This document shows positions 1 through 8,160 of a DNA stretch of 64,000 bases, in pieces. This DNA is from Sulfolobus islandicus Y.N.15.51 (lineage in GTDB: Archaea > Thermoproteota > Thermoprotei_A > Sulfolobales > Sulfolobaceae): NCBI RefSeq assembly GCF_000022485.1, contig NC_012623.1, positions 2,382,501 through 2,446,500 on the forward strand. Direction: 5' to 3'. The notes beneath the pieces are model-generated. The model was not told the origin of the DNA and did not search any database. It saw only the letters and a program-made list of their open reading frames with translations. The position numbers were made by a program, and so were the translations under genes. Numbering within the stretch: position 1 is the stretch's first letter; every line of letters starts with the position of its first letter.

Positions 1-1
1 G

Positions 2-1213
2 GTAATTTACCAGGTTTTTCGTAATGGAACGTTCAGGATGATTGGTTCCTCTAAATCATATGTTAGAATAGGAGAAGGATTAAAGGAAGGAGACATTATC
101 TCTGAGGAAAAGGTGGCGAAGGCAGAGAGGGCTTTTATGATTTTTAAAAGGATATTAAACGGTGTAAATGTCAATGAAGTTAAAATAGTTGCAACTAGTG
201 CATTTCGATATGCGTCCAATGGTAACGAAGTTAGATATAGACTAAGTAAAATAATAGAAAATGAAGTCAGAGTGATTTCCGGGGAAGAGGAAGGGAGATA
301 TGCTGCCTTGGGTATCCTAAACACGCTCCCAATTTCTGAAGGGGTATTCTTTGAATTAGGTGGAGGATCATTGGAAATAGCTGAAGTTAGTTCGGGAAAC
401 ATAATTAGAGTACATCAGTTGCCAATTGGAGCGTTGAAGCTAGTTAACCTTCCAGAAAGGGAAATTAGGAAAAAAGTATCCGATGAGCTCTCTACTACGA
501 ACATTAAAAAAGCAAATTTCATAGTTGGTTCTGGAGGTAACGTTAGAGCACTAGCTAAACTTGACCTTAAGTTATCCTCTTTTCCAATTAAGTCAATACA
601 TGGTTATTCGCTCTCTTCTAAACAAATTAGTAAATACGCCTCCCTTTTACCTTCTCTAGATATTGATAGTAGACAATCCCTTCCGGGAATAAGTAAAGAA
701 AGGGCTTTAACTATACATTCGGCATCAGTTATTATTGACGAACTTGTAAAGTATTTCACTGGAAGTTATATAGTTGTCTCCCTATTCGGTATGAGAGAGG
801 GAGTACTGACTGAAGGTAAGAGTTTAGATAAGATGAGTTGGTTGGAGGAAATATCGTATTCTAATGCTATTGATCCTCCACCTATTGAGATCTTTAAGGA
901 AGTTATAAGTGAGGTCGATAGCAAATATTCTTTCTATGTCGCATCATCAGCTCTATTATCGTTAATCTTCAAGATGGTTGGATACTTCAATCCATTTAGG
1001 GCTTGTTATAGATTTATCAAGGAATCGGTTTTACCTGGTTTTACTCTAAATGAAGCGTTACTAGTTGGTTTGATTTGTGAGGCTGCTGGTGGGAAAGTTA
1101 AGAACAAACAAGCTAAGTTACTAAAGGAGGATATTACCAAAAAAGAAATATTAAGTTTTGGAAATATAGTGAAGAATAGTATTGATAAGTACGTCGCTGG
1201 TGTGAGATTATGA
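2..1213 (+). CDS. Ppx/GppA-family exopolyphosphatase (5' end outside window)
   Basis: The reading frame is open back to base 2 and reads [13 protein letters not shown] before the first Met at 38, so the gene starts upstream and the true N-terminus is missing. About 400 residues are visible. The ASKHA-fold phosphatase domain is recognisable from [25 protein letters not shown] and the phosphate-loop-like [10 protein letters not shown], followed by [10 protein letters not shown]. Members of this family hydrolyse polyphosphate or (p)ppGpp in the cytoplasm. The stop overlaps the start of the next gene (ATGA, bases 1210-1213), so translation is probably coupled. The CHAD protein two genes on supports polyphosphate rather than ppGpp as substrate; that choice is inference. 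Confidence 0.85.
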   Translation, partial: VIYQVFRNGTFRMIGSSKSYVRIGEGLKEGDIISEEKVAKAERAFMIFKRILNGVNVNEVKIVATSAFRYASNGNEVRYRLSKIIENEVRVISGEEEGRYAALGILNTLPISEGVFFELGGGSLEIAEVSSGNIIRVHQLPIGALKLVNLPEREIRKKVSDELSTTNIKKANFIVGSGGNVRALAKLDLKLSSFPIKSIHGYSLSSKQISKYASLLPSLDIDSRQSLPGISKERALTIHSASVIIDELVKYFTGSYIVVSLFGMREGVLTEGKSLDKMSWLEEISYSNAIDPPPIEIFKEVISEVDSKYSFYVASSALLSLIFKMVGYFNPFRACYRFIKESVLPGFTLNEALLVGLICEAAGGKVKNKQAKLLKEDITKKEILSFGNIVKNSIDKYVAGVRL

Positions 1214-1851
1214 AAGGTTTGTTAATAGCTTTTGAGGGTATAGATGGTTCTGGTAAGTCTAGTCATGCGGTATTACTCAAAGATTGGATTGAAATGAGAA
1301 GAGACGTTTACCTAACTGAGTGGAACTCATCTGACTGGATCCACGATATAATAAAAGAAGCTAAAAAGAAGAATACGCTCACACCCACAACCTTTAGCCT
1401 TATTCATGCGACTGATTTTTCAGATAGGTATGAAAGGTTCATTTTGCCAATGCTTAAAAGTGGATTTGTTGTTATATGCGATCGCTACATATACACTGCT
1501 TACGCTAGAGATGTGGTTAGGAACGTGGACTTTAATTGGGTGAAGAAACTGTATTCCTTTGCGATAAAGCCTAATTTTACCTTTTACATAAGGGTCACAC
1601 CAGAAGTCGCCTTGGAGAGAATTAAAAAGGCTAAGAGGAAGATAAAGCCACAAGAAGCTGGAATTGATATATTAGGTGAGCTTCCATTGGAAGAGGGCTT
1701 TTTAAAATATCAAGGTATGGTTGTAGAGATTTACGATAAAATAGCTAAAGAGGAAAGCAATTTCATAACGATAGATGGAAATAGACCACTAAAAGACGTT
1801 CAGATGGACATAAGAAAGATTTTGGGTGAATACATTGATAATAGCCTTTGA
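1210..1851 (+). CDS. tmk: Thymidylate kinase (dTMP kinase)
   Basis: 213 residues, the usual length for dTMP kinase, which phosphorylates dTMP to dTDP with ATP. The P-loop is GIDGSGKSS near residue 10. The nucleotide-binding DRY motif is intact in [15 protein letters not shown], and a basic lid-like segment ([13 protein letters not shown]) follows. The ATG overlaps the stop of the phosphatase gene by four bases, and the 3' end overlaps the next kinase-like gene by 26 bases. All catalytic motifs look functional, so this is the better candidate of the two for the housekeeping enzyme. Confidence 0.85.
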   Translation: MKGLLIAFEGIDGSGKSSHAVLLKDWIEMRRDVYLTEWNSSDWIHDIIKEAKKKNTLTPTTFSLIHATDFSDRYERFILPMLKSGFVVICDRYIYTAYARDVVRNVDFNWVKKLYSFAIKPNFTFYIRVTPEVALERIKKAKRKIKPQEAGIDILGELPLEEGFLKYQGMVVEIYDKIAKEESNFITIDGNRPLKDVQMDIRKILGEYIDNSL

Positions 1852-2452
1852 AGGAATTGAAGGATCTGGTAAAACATCTCATCTAGAAGCTACAAAAAAG
1901 TATTTGGAGAAACAAGGATACGGAGTAATTACATTTGGATTACAGAAGTCAAAATTATTAGGAGAAAGAATAACGCAAGTTAAGAGAAATATATTATTTG
2001 AGAGAAGGACATTATTTTTAGCCTATGTCACAGACTTGGCTGATCAAATTGAGAATTACGTTAACCCATCAATAGATTCTGGATTTATAGCTTTAGCTGA
2101 CGGTTATACACTCACGTTAACTTCATGGGGTTTAACTAGGGGATTGGAGAAAGAATGGATAGATGATGTCCTCTCAATTCTTCCAAAACCTTCAGTTTCC
2201 TTACCGCTAATATCAACTCCTGACGAAATAGTAAGAAGGATAATAAAGAAAAGAGGTTATCTAGATCCATTAGAAACTGGAATAGACATCTGTATAAAGG
2301 AGGACACATTTGAGGCATACATAGATTACATTAATAGGTTTCAAGAAGTTTTAATGTCAATCTCCTCCAAGGAAAACATGATATACACCGACAAGGAATT
2401 CGATGAGGTACAAAAGGAGATAGTGAGGAGAATTGTCAGTATCACGAGTTGA
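1826..2452 (+). CDS. Thymidylate-kinase-like protein lacking the DR motif
   Basis: 208 residues from a GTG start inside the end of the previous gene. The P-loop is [10 protein letters not shown] near residue 10, and overall length and layout match thymidylate kinase. Where the preceding paralogue has [12 protein letters not shown] this protein has [12 protein letters not shown], so the Arg of the DR(Y/H) motif is gone. The basic lid is also thinner ([12 protein letters not shown]). It may not be a dTMP kinase. Its place between Ppx and CHAD genes suggests a role in polyphosphate chemistry. PPK2-type polyphosphate kinases share the P-loop kinase fold, and I recall, without being able to verify it, a proposal of thymidylate-kinase-like polyphosphate kinases in Sulfolobales. 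Function is inference. Confidence 0.7.
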   Translation: MNTLIIAFEGIEGSGKTSHLEATKKYLEKQGYGVITFGLQKSKLLGERITQVKRNILFERRTLFLAYVTDLADQIENYVNPSIDSGFIALADGYTLTLTSWGLTRGLEKEWIDDVLSILPKPSVSLPLISTPDEIVRRIIKKRGYLDPLETGIDICIKEDTFEAYIDYINRFQEVLMSISSKENMIYTDKEFDEVQKEIVRRIVSITS

Positions 2453-3068
2453 GAATTACCTTAATCTACAGTTGAAAAAGGCCTTGCAAATAAATGGTAT
2501 TGGCGTTGAGGAAATTCACGATATTAGGGTGGCGGTGAGAAAGTATTTCGATGTACTATATGCTCTTTATCCAGTATACGAAAACGTGGAGTGTCTATTC
2601 TTAGCGAAAGAGGTAATTAGCAAATTAGGAAAGGTCAGAGACATGGATATCTGCGAAATAATTAATGAAGAAAGAAATAGACTAGCCATTAGGGCTGTAA
2701 AGGAAGTTAGAGGACTTAAAATTTGCTTTGTCAATAATAAGATATATGGTGCCAGACTAGTCATATATAATAGAATTCTCACCTCTCTACATCAAATACA
2801 AGACGTGACAGATTTTCATGAATTAAGGAAAAGCGTAAGAGTGACTAGGAATCTAGTTGAGGCTCTTGGTTACGACACCACGGAAATTAAGGCTTTTGCC
2901 AAGAAAATGGGGGATATAAGAGATGAGATACTAAAAATGAGATGTAGAGGAGTAACTCCTGCAGATATAAACGTAAATCAGTTCAAGGAAGAAGCTAAGA
3001 GGGTAATACTAAAGATCATAGCGTCTCAAGACGAGTTTCATCATTTCAAACTCAAAGATAGATATTAA
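2433..3068 (+). CDS. CHAD domain protein (polyphosphate-associated)
   Basis: 211 residues from a TTG that overlaps the upstream gene by 20 bases. The conserved helical-histidine pattern is visible twice: EEIHDIRVAVRKYFDVLYALYP near residue 27 and DFHELRKSVRVTRNLVEAL near residue 128, each an H..R..R/K repeat with aromatic and basic residues. CHAD domains bind polyphosphate and are often encoded beside polyphosphate enzymes, which fits the Ppx gene three positions upstream. No membrane segments or signal peptide. It closes the overlapping four-gene set. Confidence 0.8.
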   Translation: MSVSRVENYLNLQLKKALQINGIGVEEIHDIRVAVRKYFDVLYALYPVYENVECLFLAKEVISKLGKVRDMDICEIINEERNRLAIRAVKEVRGLKICFVNNKIYGARLVIYNRILTSLHQIQDVTDFHELRKSVRVTRNLVEALGYDTTEIKAFAKKMGDIRDEILKMRCRGVTPADINVNQFKEEAKRVILKIIASQDEFHHFKLKDRY

Positions 3069-3095
3069 TAATAGAAATGAAACATACCTATCTTG

Positions 3096-3905
3096 ATGAT
3101 AAAAGTTATTGATGCTCATGTTCATTATCACATATATGCTAGAAAAATTCCTGAACACTGCAAGGAATTCTTAGAGAATGTTGAGGAAACAAGTATAACT
3201 TTAAAGAATGAGTTTGTCGAAATTGAAAAAATCCTTCTTGTTCCCTCACATCCATGCCATAGTGATGACTGTTATGATGGTTTCTATATCGATTACGAGG
3301 AGAGAAAGAGAAATCCAGATCTTTATCTGCAATGGGGAGAAGTAAACCCGTGGAGATGTGATGTTAGGAGAGAGTTAGATAAACAGTATTCGTTAGGTAT
3401 TATAGGAATTAAGCTACACCCCGTACATCATGCGTTCAAGCCTAATGCGTATAGAGAAGAGGAAGGAGGACTAAAGCAACTACTTTACGTATATGAATTC
3501 GCTGAAGATCACGATTTACCTATCCTAATTCACACTGGAACAAGTATAGGAGTGGAAAGTAGAAATAAATATGCTGATCCGATTTACGCCGATGACGTTG
3601 CTAAGGATTTCCCGAAACTTAGGATAATCCTAGCACATTCAGGGAGACCACTATGGTACAATACTGCATTCCACATGGCTCGTTTTACACGAAACGTGTT
3701 CCTAGAGATCTCGTCTATTCCCCCTAAGAACATATTGAAAGTATTACCTAGATTGCACGAAATTTCAGATAAGATAATTTACGGAAGTGATTTCCCAGCA
3801 TTTAAGGGGCAAGATTTAGCTGAATACGCCTATCAAGTATATGATGTTTTAAAGGATGAGAAGATAATGAGAGATAACGCTAAAAGGATATTAAAAATTA
3901 GTTGA
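3096..3905 (+). CDS. Amidohydrolase-family metal-dependent hydrolase
   Basis: About 269 residues. The frame opens with TTG at 3093 followed directly by ATG at 3096, and the ATG is the more likely start. TIM-barrel amidohydrolase_2 features appear in order: DAHVHYH (metal-binding HxH), GIKLHPVHHAF, LIHTGTSIG, ILAHSGRP and GSDFPAF with the metal Asp. The family hydrolyses or decarboxylates small organic acids and amides; the substrate cannot be told. A paralogue lies at 9258. The short gap after the CHAD gene and the shared strand suggest possible co-transcription. Confidence 0.8.
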   Translation: MIKVIDAHVHYHIYARKIPEHCKEFLENVEETSITLKNEFVEIEKILLVPSHPCHSDDCYDGFYIDYEERKRNPDLYLQWGEVNPWRCDVRRELDKQYSLGIIGIKLHPVHHAFKPNAYREEEGGLKQLLYVYEFAEDHDLPILIHTGTSIGVESRNKYADPIYADDVAKDFPKLRIILAHSGRPLWYNTAFHMARFTRNVFLEISSIPPKNILKVLPRLHEISDKIIYGSDFPAFKGQDLAEYAYQVYDVLKDEKIMRDNAKRILKIS

Positions 3906-3916
3906 ATTTAGCTAAA

Positions 3917-4432
3917 TTATTTATAGTTTAAATTATTTTTCACAATTTCTGCGCATGTAGTGAGTTTATGTTTGATAGTGCTTTCCTTTTCTATTAAGTG
4001 TACTACTTCATCTCCCCTAGTTAAAAACCAGTCAGAAATTATCTTTCTATGACAATTCCAAGGAAACTTCTCAGAGCACATGATCATCTTTATCTTATTA
4101 ATTCTCCTAATATCCTCTAATGCCTCCATAACCCTTTCGTTAGTTAGAATGTAAATTGCATAAGCTCTAAAACCCTCGCTCTTAAAGCATTTACCAATAT
4201 CTATGTCTTCAACGTCTTTTCCGATTTTCCTATATCCTCCTAACTGTTCCTTCCATAAATATTCTATACCACTTTGTTCTAAAGCCTTTTTGAGATTCTC
4301 CTTGTTAAAGTGTGGATATCTAGAACTTTTAGGCCATCTCCTTACATCTATTAATATTTCCACGTTATACTTCCTTAATATTTCCATAAAATCTTCTAAG
4401 CTTCTATTTGAATGACCAATAGTAAACAACAT
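3917..4432 (-). CDS. DUF488 family protein
   Basis: 171 residues. The family signature TIGHSNRS at residues 4-11 and LIDVRRWPKSSRYPHFN near residue 27 are clear, as is CSEKFPWNCHRKIISDWF towards the end. DUF488 proteins are small cytoplasmic proteins of uncertain biochemical role. It ends 12 bases from the convergent amidohydrolase. Its start is two bases downstream of the stop of the oxidoreductase at 4435-5724 on the same strand, so the two form an operon with the oxidoreductase first. Confidence 0.8.
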   Translation of the reverse strand: MLFTIGHSNRSLEDFMEILRKYNVEILIDVRRWPKSSRYPHFNKENLKKALEQSGIEYLWKEQLGGYRKIGKDVEDIDIGKCFKSEGFRAYAIYILTNERVMEALEDIRRINKIKMIMCSEKFPWNCHRKIISDWFLTRGDEVVHLIEKESTIKHKLTTCAEIVKNNLNYK

Positions 4433-4434
4433 TA

Positions 4435-5724
4435 TTAGATACCTAAATCAGTTATAATCTTCATTGCAGCGTTTCTTCCAGGTACTCCAGTAACTTGTCC
4501 TCCTGGGTAAGTTCCAGAACCAGTTACGTACAAGTTCTTAACTGGAGTAGTGTATCCCCAACCTTTAACTGGTCTACCGTCGAACAAGTATTCAGTATAC
4601 ATGGGCATATGATTCATATCTCCGAAGGGGGCATTGTATTCTCTCTCAAGTTTATAAGCATCTAATCTATCAACATGGACCACCTTCTTTTCCAAGTCTG
4701 GGAAGAACTCTTTAGCCTCTTCATAACTACCCATAATTGTCATTACATGACCTCCTAGGCTATTATCAACAGTTGAAGGAATAGTAACTTCACCTATTGG
4801 TAGCGTAAATAACGTATCCGGATGATTTCTCACGTAATCCGGTAGATTTGGTAATTCCCTCAATATTAAAGTATCCCTCTTCCAACCAGGCCTGAACTCC
4901 GGATGATAAACTTTCAGTAATCCGTTGGTCAACTTGTTCAGTAAAACTGGACTTACAGCATTAATAACTATTTTACTCTCAATAATTTTGTCAGCATTGG
5001 TTCTCACACCAGTTGCTACGTTATCCTTTATGATTATCTCATTCACCTTTGTATTGAATATAAAGTCAACACCCAATTGTTTAGCTCTATTCATTAATAT
5101 TTCTCCTACTTTTCCCATTCCTCCCCTCACTATCTTCCAGTCTAGGCTAAAGTAATATGCCAGAACATATGCTGGTAAATCGTACATAAATCCGTATGAG
5201 AAATAAGGTTGAAATTCCTTATCTAGATATTCATTTAGGAACTTTCTAGATGGTTGTGTAAATATCTCAAGTTCAGTTCTTTCTACTGCCTTCATAAAAT
5301 CCTCAAAGGAAGGTGGTTTGGTAACGTATTGCATTTCCTTTTCAATCTTCTCCTTAATCTTGAACAATAATTCCTCCATTTTAGGGTATTTGGTTTGACC
5401 TAGTCGCTTAAACTCCTCAAGTCTTTTCTCCTTATTTCTCCATATATTCACAACCTTTCCATCTTCAGTGACGAAAACGTCAGCAACATCTGAGTCAACT
5501 GTAGGAAAAACTACCCCCAATTCCTCTTGAATTCTTTTAGGAAATAGACCTAATACGTATGACGCCCTGCTATATTTTACTCCCTTATATTCTTCAGTGT
5601 CGCCCATTCCACCGGGCCTATTTCTGGCCTCAATAACTAATACCTTAAGCCCTTTTTGAGCCAAATATATTGAGGAAACTAGACCGTTATGGCCAGCACC
5701 AATAATTATTACATCATATTTCAT
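4435..5724 (-). CDS. FAD-dependent oxidoreductase, phytoene dehydrogenase-like
   Basis: 429 residues. The N-terminal dinucleotide-binding motif is YDVIIIGAGHNGLVSSIYLA, followed by EARNRPGGMGDTEE as in phytoene desaturases. The C-terminal FAD-contact region reads NLYVTGSGTYPGGQVTGVPGRNA. The family comprises cytoplasmic or membrane-associated amine oxidase-like flavoproteins such as carotenoid desaturases. No other carotenoid gene is visible in the window, so the substrate is open. It precedes the DUF488 gene with a two-base gap. Confidence 0.8.
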   Translation of the reverse strand: MKYDVIIIGAGHNGLVSSIYLAQKGLKVLVIEARNRPGGMGDTEEYKGVKYSRASYVLGLFPKRIQEELGVVFPTVDSDVADVFVTEDGKVVNIWRNKEKRLEEFKRLGQTKYPKMEELLFKIKEKIEKEMQYVTKPPSFEDFMKAVERTELEIFTQPSRKFLNEYLDKEFQPYFSYGFMYDLPAYVLAYYFSLDWKIVRGGMGKVGEILMNRAKQLGVDFIFNTKVNEIIIKDNVATGVRTNADKIIESKIVINAVSPVLLNKLTNGLLKVYHPEFRPGWKRDTLILRELPNLPDYVRNHPDTLFTLPIGEVTIPSTVDNSLGGHVMTIMGSYEEAKEFFPDLEKKVVHVDRLDAYKLEREYNAPFGDMNHMPMYTEYLFDGRPVKGWGYTTPVKNLYVTGSGTYPGGQVTGVPGRNAAMKIITDLGI

Positions 5725-6166
5725 AACATACTTATATTGTTGAGGGGAAAATTAAAGTTACACCAAGGAGCGAGTACAATAATCTCCTTAAATGAAATAT
5801 CATCACTTAATTCTTCAGACTTAGGTTCCTATATAGATTGGGAGATCTCTCAAAACCTCAAAGACAAGCCTAACTCATTTAGTATAAGACTTAAGTTTAT
5901 TACCTAAAAAGTTCAAAGTATAGTCATTATGACAAAAACTCTCGCTGTACTATTTCATAGATTAGATATTGCATTGAGCCAATCAAGTGCGTTTAAATCC
6001 TTATTATTAGTCTGTGCGTCTATTCCTCATCATCTATAAAAAGTGATCACCTCATAAGGAAATATTATGAAAAGTATCACATTTAATTATACAATCAAAT
6101 ATCTTACATTTGTAAGCCTCGATGGAGAGGATGGGAATAGCATAAAAATTTTTTAAACATTATCGT
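5725..6166. other. Intergenic stretch without a supported gene
   Basis: Between the divergent oxidoreductase and the IS-derived unit. An open frame on the plus strand (5689-5907) overlaps the oxidoreductase start and shows no family I know. The rest is AT-rich. GATCACCTCA near 6047 resembles the end of 16S rRNA but has no rRNA context. Confidence 0.4.
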
Positions 6167-6510
6167 AAAAATTTTTACAAAAAAGGGGTTAAGGGGGCGG
6201 AAAGCCTCGCCAGCGGGGATGGATAGCCCCCTTATATTTAAATAATCCTTTTTTCTGAAATTCTTTTAGTGATGTTAACAATGCTCCTCCCCAGCTCGAT
6301 TGAGGGCTTAATGGGACTGTGGGAGGAGCATCTAGTATCTCTTAAGGGACTAGACGTTATGGATGAAAGTCCCCTTCTATTCAGATGGGAGTGGATCTCT
6401 GATCCACTCGACTGCCCACCAGATGAGAGATGTAAACCCGAATCGATGGTGGGAACGATGATCCCTCTGGAAGGGGAACCATCGCCCTTTCAGGGCGGAG
6501 AGAAAGTCAG
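6167..6510 (+). mobile_element. IS200/IS605-derived nonautonomous unit, copy A
   Basis: A roughly 345-bp unit that recurs almost unchanged, in opposite orientation, at 25917-26260. It opens with AAAATTTTTACA, then a TAAGGGGG...CCCCCTTA stem enclosing a small hairpin, then a TATA-like TTATATTTAAATAATCC, then about 250 bp of strong secondary structure. It ends with CGCCCTTTCAGGGCGG and GTCAG. That right-end hairpin plus GTCAG resembles what I recall of archaeal IS605/IS1341 right ends, where the TnpB guide (omega) RNA lies. There is no TnpA or TnpB gene inside, so it would be a palindrome-associated miniature element or a stranded guide-RNA end. Family assignment is inference; the two-copy structure is directly seen. 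Confidence 0.6.
6262..6510 (+). ncRNA. Candidate structured RNA, omega-RNA-like (copy A)
   Basis: The TATA-like TTATATTTAAATAATCC at about 6231-6247 would start transcription near 6260-6270. The sequence folds locally: ATGCTCCTCCC pairs with GGGAGGAGCAT (11 bp), GAGTGGATC/GATCCACTC closes on TCT, and CGATG.TCCC pairs with GGGGA.CATCG. The last hairpin is CGCCCT/AGGGCG. An open frame of about 90 codons spans it (MLLPSSIEGLMGLWEEHL...), but its composition follows the stems, so I favour RNA over protein. Confidence 0.5.
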
Positions 6511-6749
6511 TTCGCAAGCTCGAGATCTAACTACTAGGTAGTTCTTCTACTCTGGGAAATCGTTACAGTACTGAGAGTCACTCAGAGATATCATAGCTGA
6601 AAAATGCATAAAGACAAAGAGGTTAAGGTAAAGATACCATTTTGGAGGATTTGAACAAGATGATTTTAAATGCTTTAGCAATTCGCAGAAGAGGTTTTAG
6701 GGATAAACTTTATTTAATGTAGTGGAGGATTGTTCAATATTCAATTCAA

Positions 6750-6940
6750 GATTAAGCTGATAAGAATGAAGTGGAGTAATAGTCGTCGAATCCAAGTATT
6801 CCTTCATAATATGCCGTAAATGTGATTTCGAGAACCAAGGAAATTGGTTATAATTGTTTAGATGTGGAGGTACTGTTTTTGAGGACAATCGCAATTATGT
6901 TTCTGTTGTAAATTGGTGTAAAATAGGGTTCTGAACCTTA
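6750..6940 (+). pseudogene. TnpB (OrfB) zinc-ribbon remnant
   Basis: Read through one in-frame stop, bases from about 6770 give SGVIVVESKYSFIICRKC, then DFENQGNWL-stop-LFRCGG and VFEDNRNYVSVVNWCKIG. This matches the end of IS605/IS607 TnpB, where a YTS-type motif and CxxC zinc ribbon precede the last RuvC Asp (EDxRDxNAAxN). The first CxxC is intact, the second pair is damaged, and the rest of the gene is missing. It lies downstream of copy A in the same orientation, so it need not belong to that unit. Confidence 0.6.
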
Positions 6941-7101
6941 ATATTCGTGTCAGAGACATGATGACCGATAGGAGACCTAACCCTTTGGTGGAGAAGAATT
7001 AAGTTATCATAAGCCGCATTGATAAATGCATGTGACTATGGATATACTTTCCCCCCAAAAACATTTTAATCCCATGTTAAAGGTTAAAATGGAGTGGTAT
7101 A

Positions 7102-7197
7102 ATGATATTCGAGGAAGAAGAGGACTTATGGGAAGAAGAGGAAGACTGGGACGAGGAAGAAGAGGACTTATGGGAAGAAGAGGAAGAAGAGTGGTAA
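7102..7197 (+). CDS. 31-residue Glu/Asp/Trp-rich acidic microprotein
   Basis: ATG at 7102, stop TAA at 7195-7197. The protein begins MIFEEEEDLW and consists of repeating EEEE-D-(L)W blocks ending in EEEEEEW: 20 Glu, 4 Asp and 4 Trp in 31 residues, with no basic residue. GGAG at 7091-7094 is eight bases from the ATG. A TATA-like ACATTTTAATCC lies some 40 bases upstream and an 18-T run begins 16 bases after the stop, so it has the parts of a complete small transcription unit. No family is recognised. Such a chain could mimic nucleic acid or bind cations or a basic partner, but that is speculation. Confidence 0.55.
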   Translation: MIFEEEEDLWEEEEDWDEEEEDLWEEEEEEW

Positions 7198-7213
7198 AAA
7201 TAGAAGGAAATAG

Positions 7214-7231
7214 TTTTTTTTTTTTTTTTTT
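7214..7231 (+). terminator. 18-T run after the microprotein
   Basis: Eighteen consecutive T on the plus strand follow the stop of the acidic microprotein by 16 bases. Oligo-T is the archaeal transcription termination signal and this is the longest run in the window. It separates the microprotein from the winged-helix gene. Confidence 0.7.
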
Positions 7232-7283
7232 ACTAAAATATCAGTTAGCCTTTATTGAAACTGGAAAAAGAGTAATAAACTTT

Positions 7284-7300
7284 CTTATCTTATAGATAAG
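7284..7300. promoter_or_regulatory. Perfect 7-bp palindrome at the start of the winged-helix gene
   Basis: CTTATCT-TAT-AGATAAG ends two bases before the GTG start at 7303. If the gene is transcribed leaderless, the palindrome covers positions -19 to -3, where a bound dimer would block polymerase. The adjacent gene encodes a predicted DNA-binding protein, so autoregulation is the simplest reading (inference). Confidence 0.55.
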
Positions 7301-7302
7301 AT

Positions 7303-8112
7303 GTGAAGAAACCGAAGATCCTGCTAAGCGTTATAAAGAGTTTGTTGGAAAATAACGGACATATTACATCCCGAGAACTTCCTAAATCTAAGAAAGTTTC
7401 ATCTAATCAGTTATACAAGGCTATACTAATCCTCAATAAGTTAGGACTAATTCAAATTGAGGGAGAGTTAAATAATAACAGATTTGAGCTCCACTTGGTT
7501 CGAGACTCCCAATTCCTTAATCTAGAACAAAGGGTTAAAGTTACATTTTATGAGGATAGGAGTAAAACTAAAAGCTTTAAATTTCATACTGTTGCATTAA
7601 AGAATGGCGTATCATATATTGAAGATAATAGTTACTGGTCGGTTGATGATAAGGTTAAAACTAAATTGAAAGTCTATAAGCCTAAAAGGGAATTTGGTAA
7701 AATAATTGTGGAGAAGATCGAACTAGGAGTCCAGAAAGCTTACATTAAACTAACGTTAAATCCACCAACAAGAGTAGGAGAGAAAATAATACATGGATTT
7801 AAAGTAATTCAGTCTAACTACTTCACATTCACGCAAAAGGAAACAATAGAAAGATATGGGGATCCCGAAATGATGGACGGTTTATCAGTAATACAACCTA
7901 CCTTATTCTCGATATTAGAAATTAAGTTCCCCGAGGGTTACAGATTTATAGATGTAAAAGCCGAAAGATACGACTTAGTAGTAATAGATGGTCCTCAAAT
8001 ACCTTCTCCAATACCAAATCATCGTTTAGTTATTGAAAGAAATAGGATTATTCTAAAACTCGTTTATCCAAGTTTTGGCTATTATTTTATTTCTTGGAAA
8101 GCTGCTCAATAA
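7303..8112 (+). CDS. Winged-helix protein with C-terminal beta-rich domain
   Basis: 269 residues from GTG. Residues 1-65 look like a winged helix: KILLSVIKSLLENNGHITSRELPKSKKVSSNQLYKAILILNKLGLI, with a wing-like strand pair after it. Residues 70-269 are predicted largely beta, with no membrane segment, and end in VYPSFGYYFISWK, a closing strand pattern typical of beta-sandwich domains. I do not recognise the C-terminal family. A perfect palindrome abuts the start codon. A DUF973 membrane protein follows after 48 bp on the same strand. Confidence 0.6.
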   Translation: MKKPKILLSVIKSLLENNGHITSRELPKSKKVSSNQLYKAILILNKLGLIQIEGELNNNRFELHLVRDSQFLNLEQRVKVTFYEDRSKTKSFKFHTVALKNGVSYIEDNSYWSVDDKVKTKLKVYKPKREFGKIIVEKIELGVQKAYIKLTLNPPTRVGEKIIHGFKVIQSNYFTFTQKETIERYGDPEMMDGLSVIQPTLFSILEIKFPEGYRFIDVKAERYDLVVIDGPQIPSPIPNHRLVIERNRIILKLVYPSFGYYFISWKAAQ

Positions 8113-8160
8113 TTATACAATTCTAGAAACATTTTTAATAGTGATACGATTATATATAAA

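Noticed and set aside
5689-5907. 72-codon plus-strand frame overlapping the FAD oxidoreductase start
   Set aside because: Half of it is antisense to the start and promoter of a clear gene, there is no ribosome site and no recognisable family.
6045-6060. GATCACCTCA, like the 3' end of 16S rRNA
   Set aside because: Ten bases only, with no other rRNA sequence around it.
6269-6541. 90-codon ORF in IS-derived unit copy A, also present in copy B
   Set aside because: Codons follow the hairpin arms and the copies are too alike for conservation to indicate protein coding. An RNA or IS-end role explains the sequence better.
7026-7295. 89-codon Arg/Gly-rich frame (RGRRGLMGRRG repeats) over the acidic microprotein
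   Set aside because: It is the frame-shifted reading of the same GAA/GAG repeat, runs through the T18 terminator and has no ribosome site.
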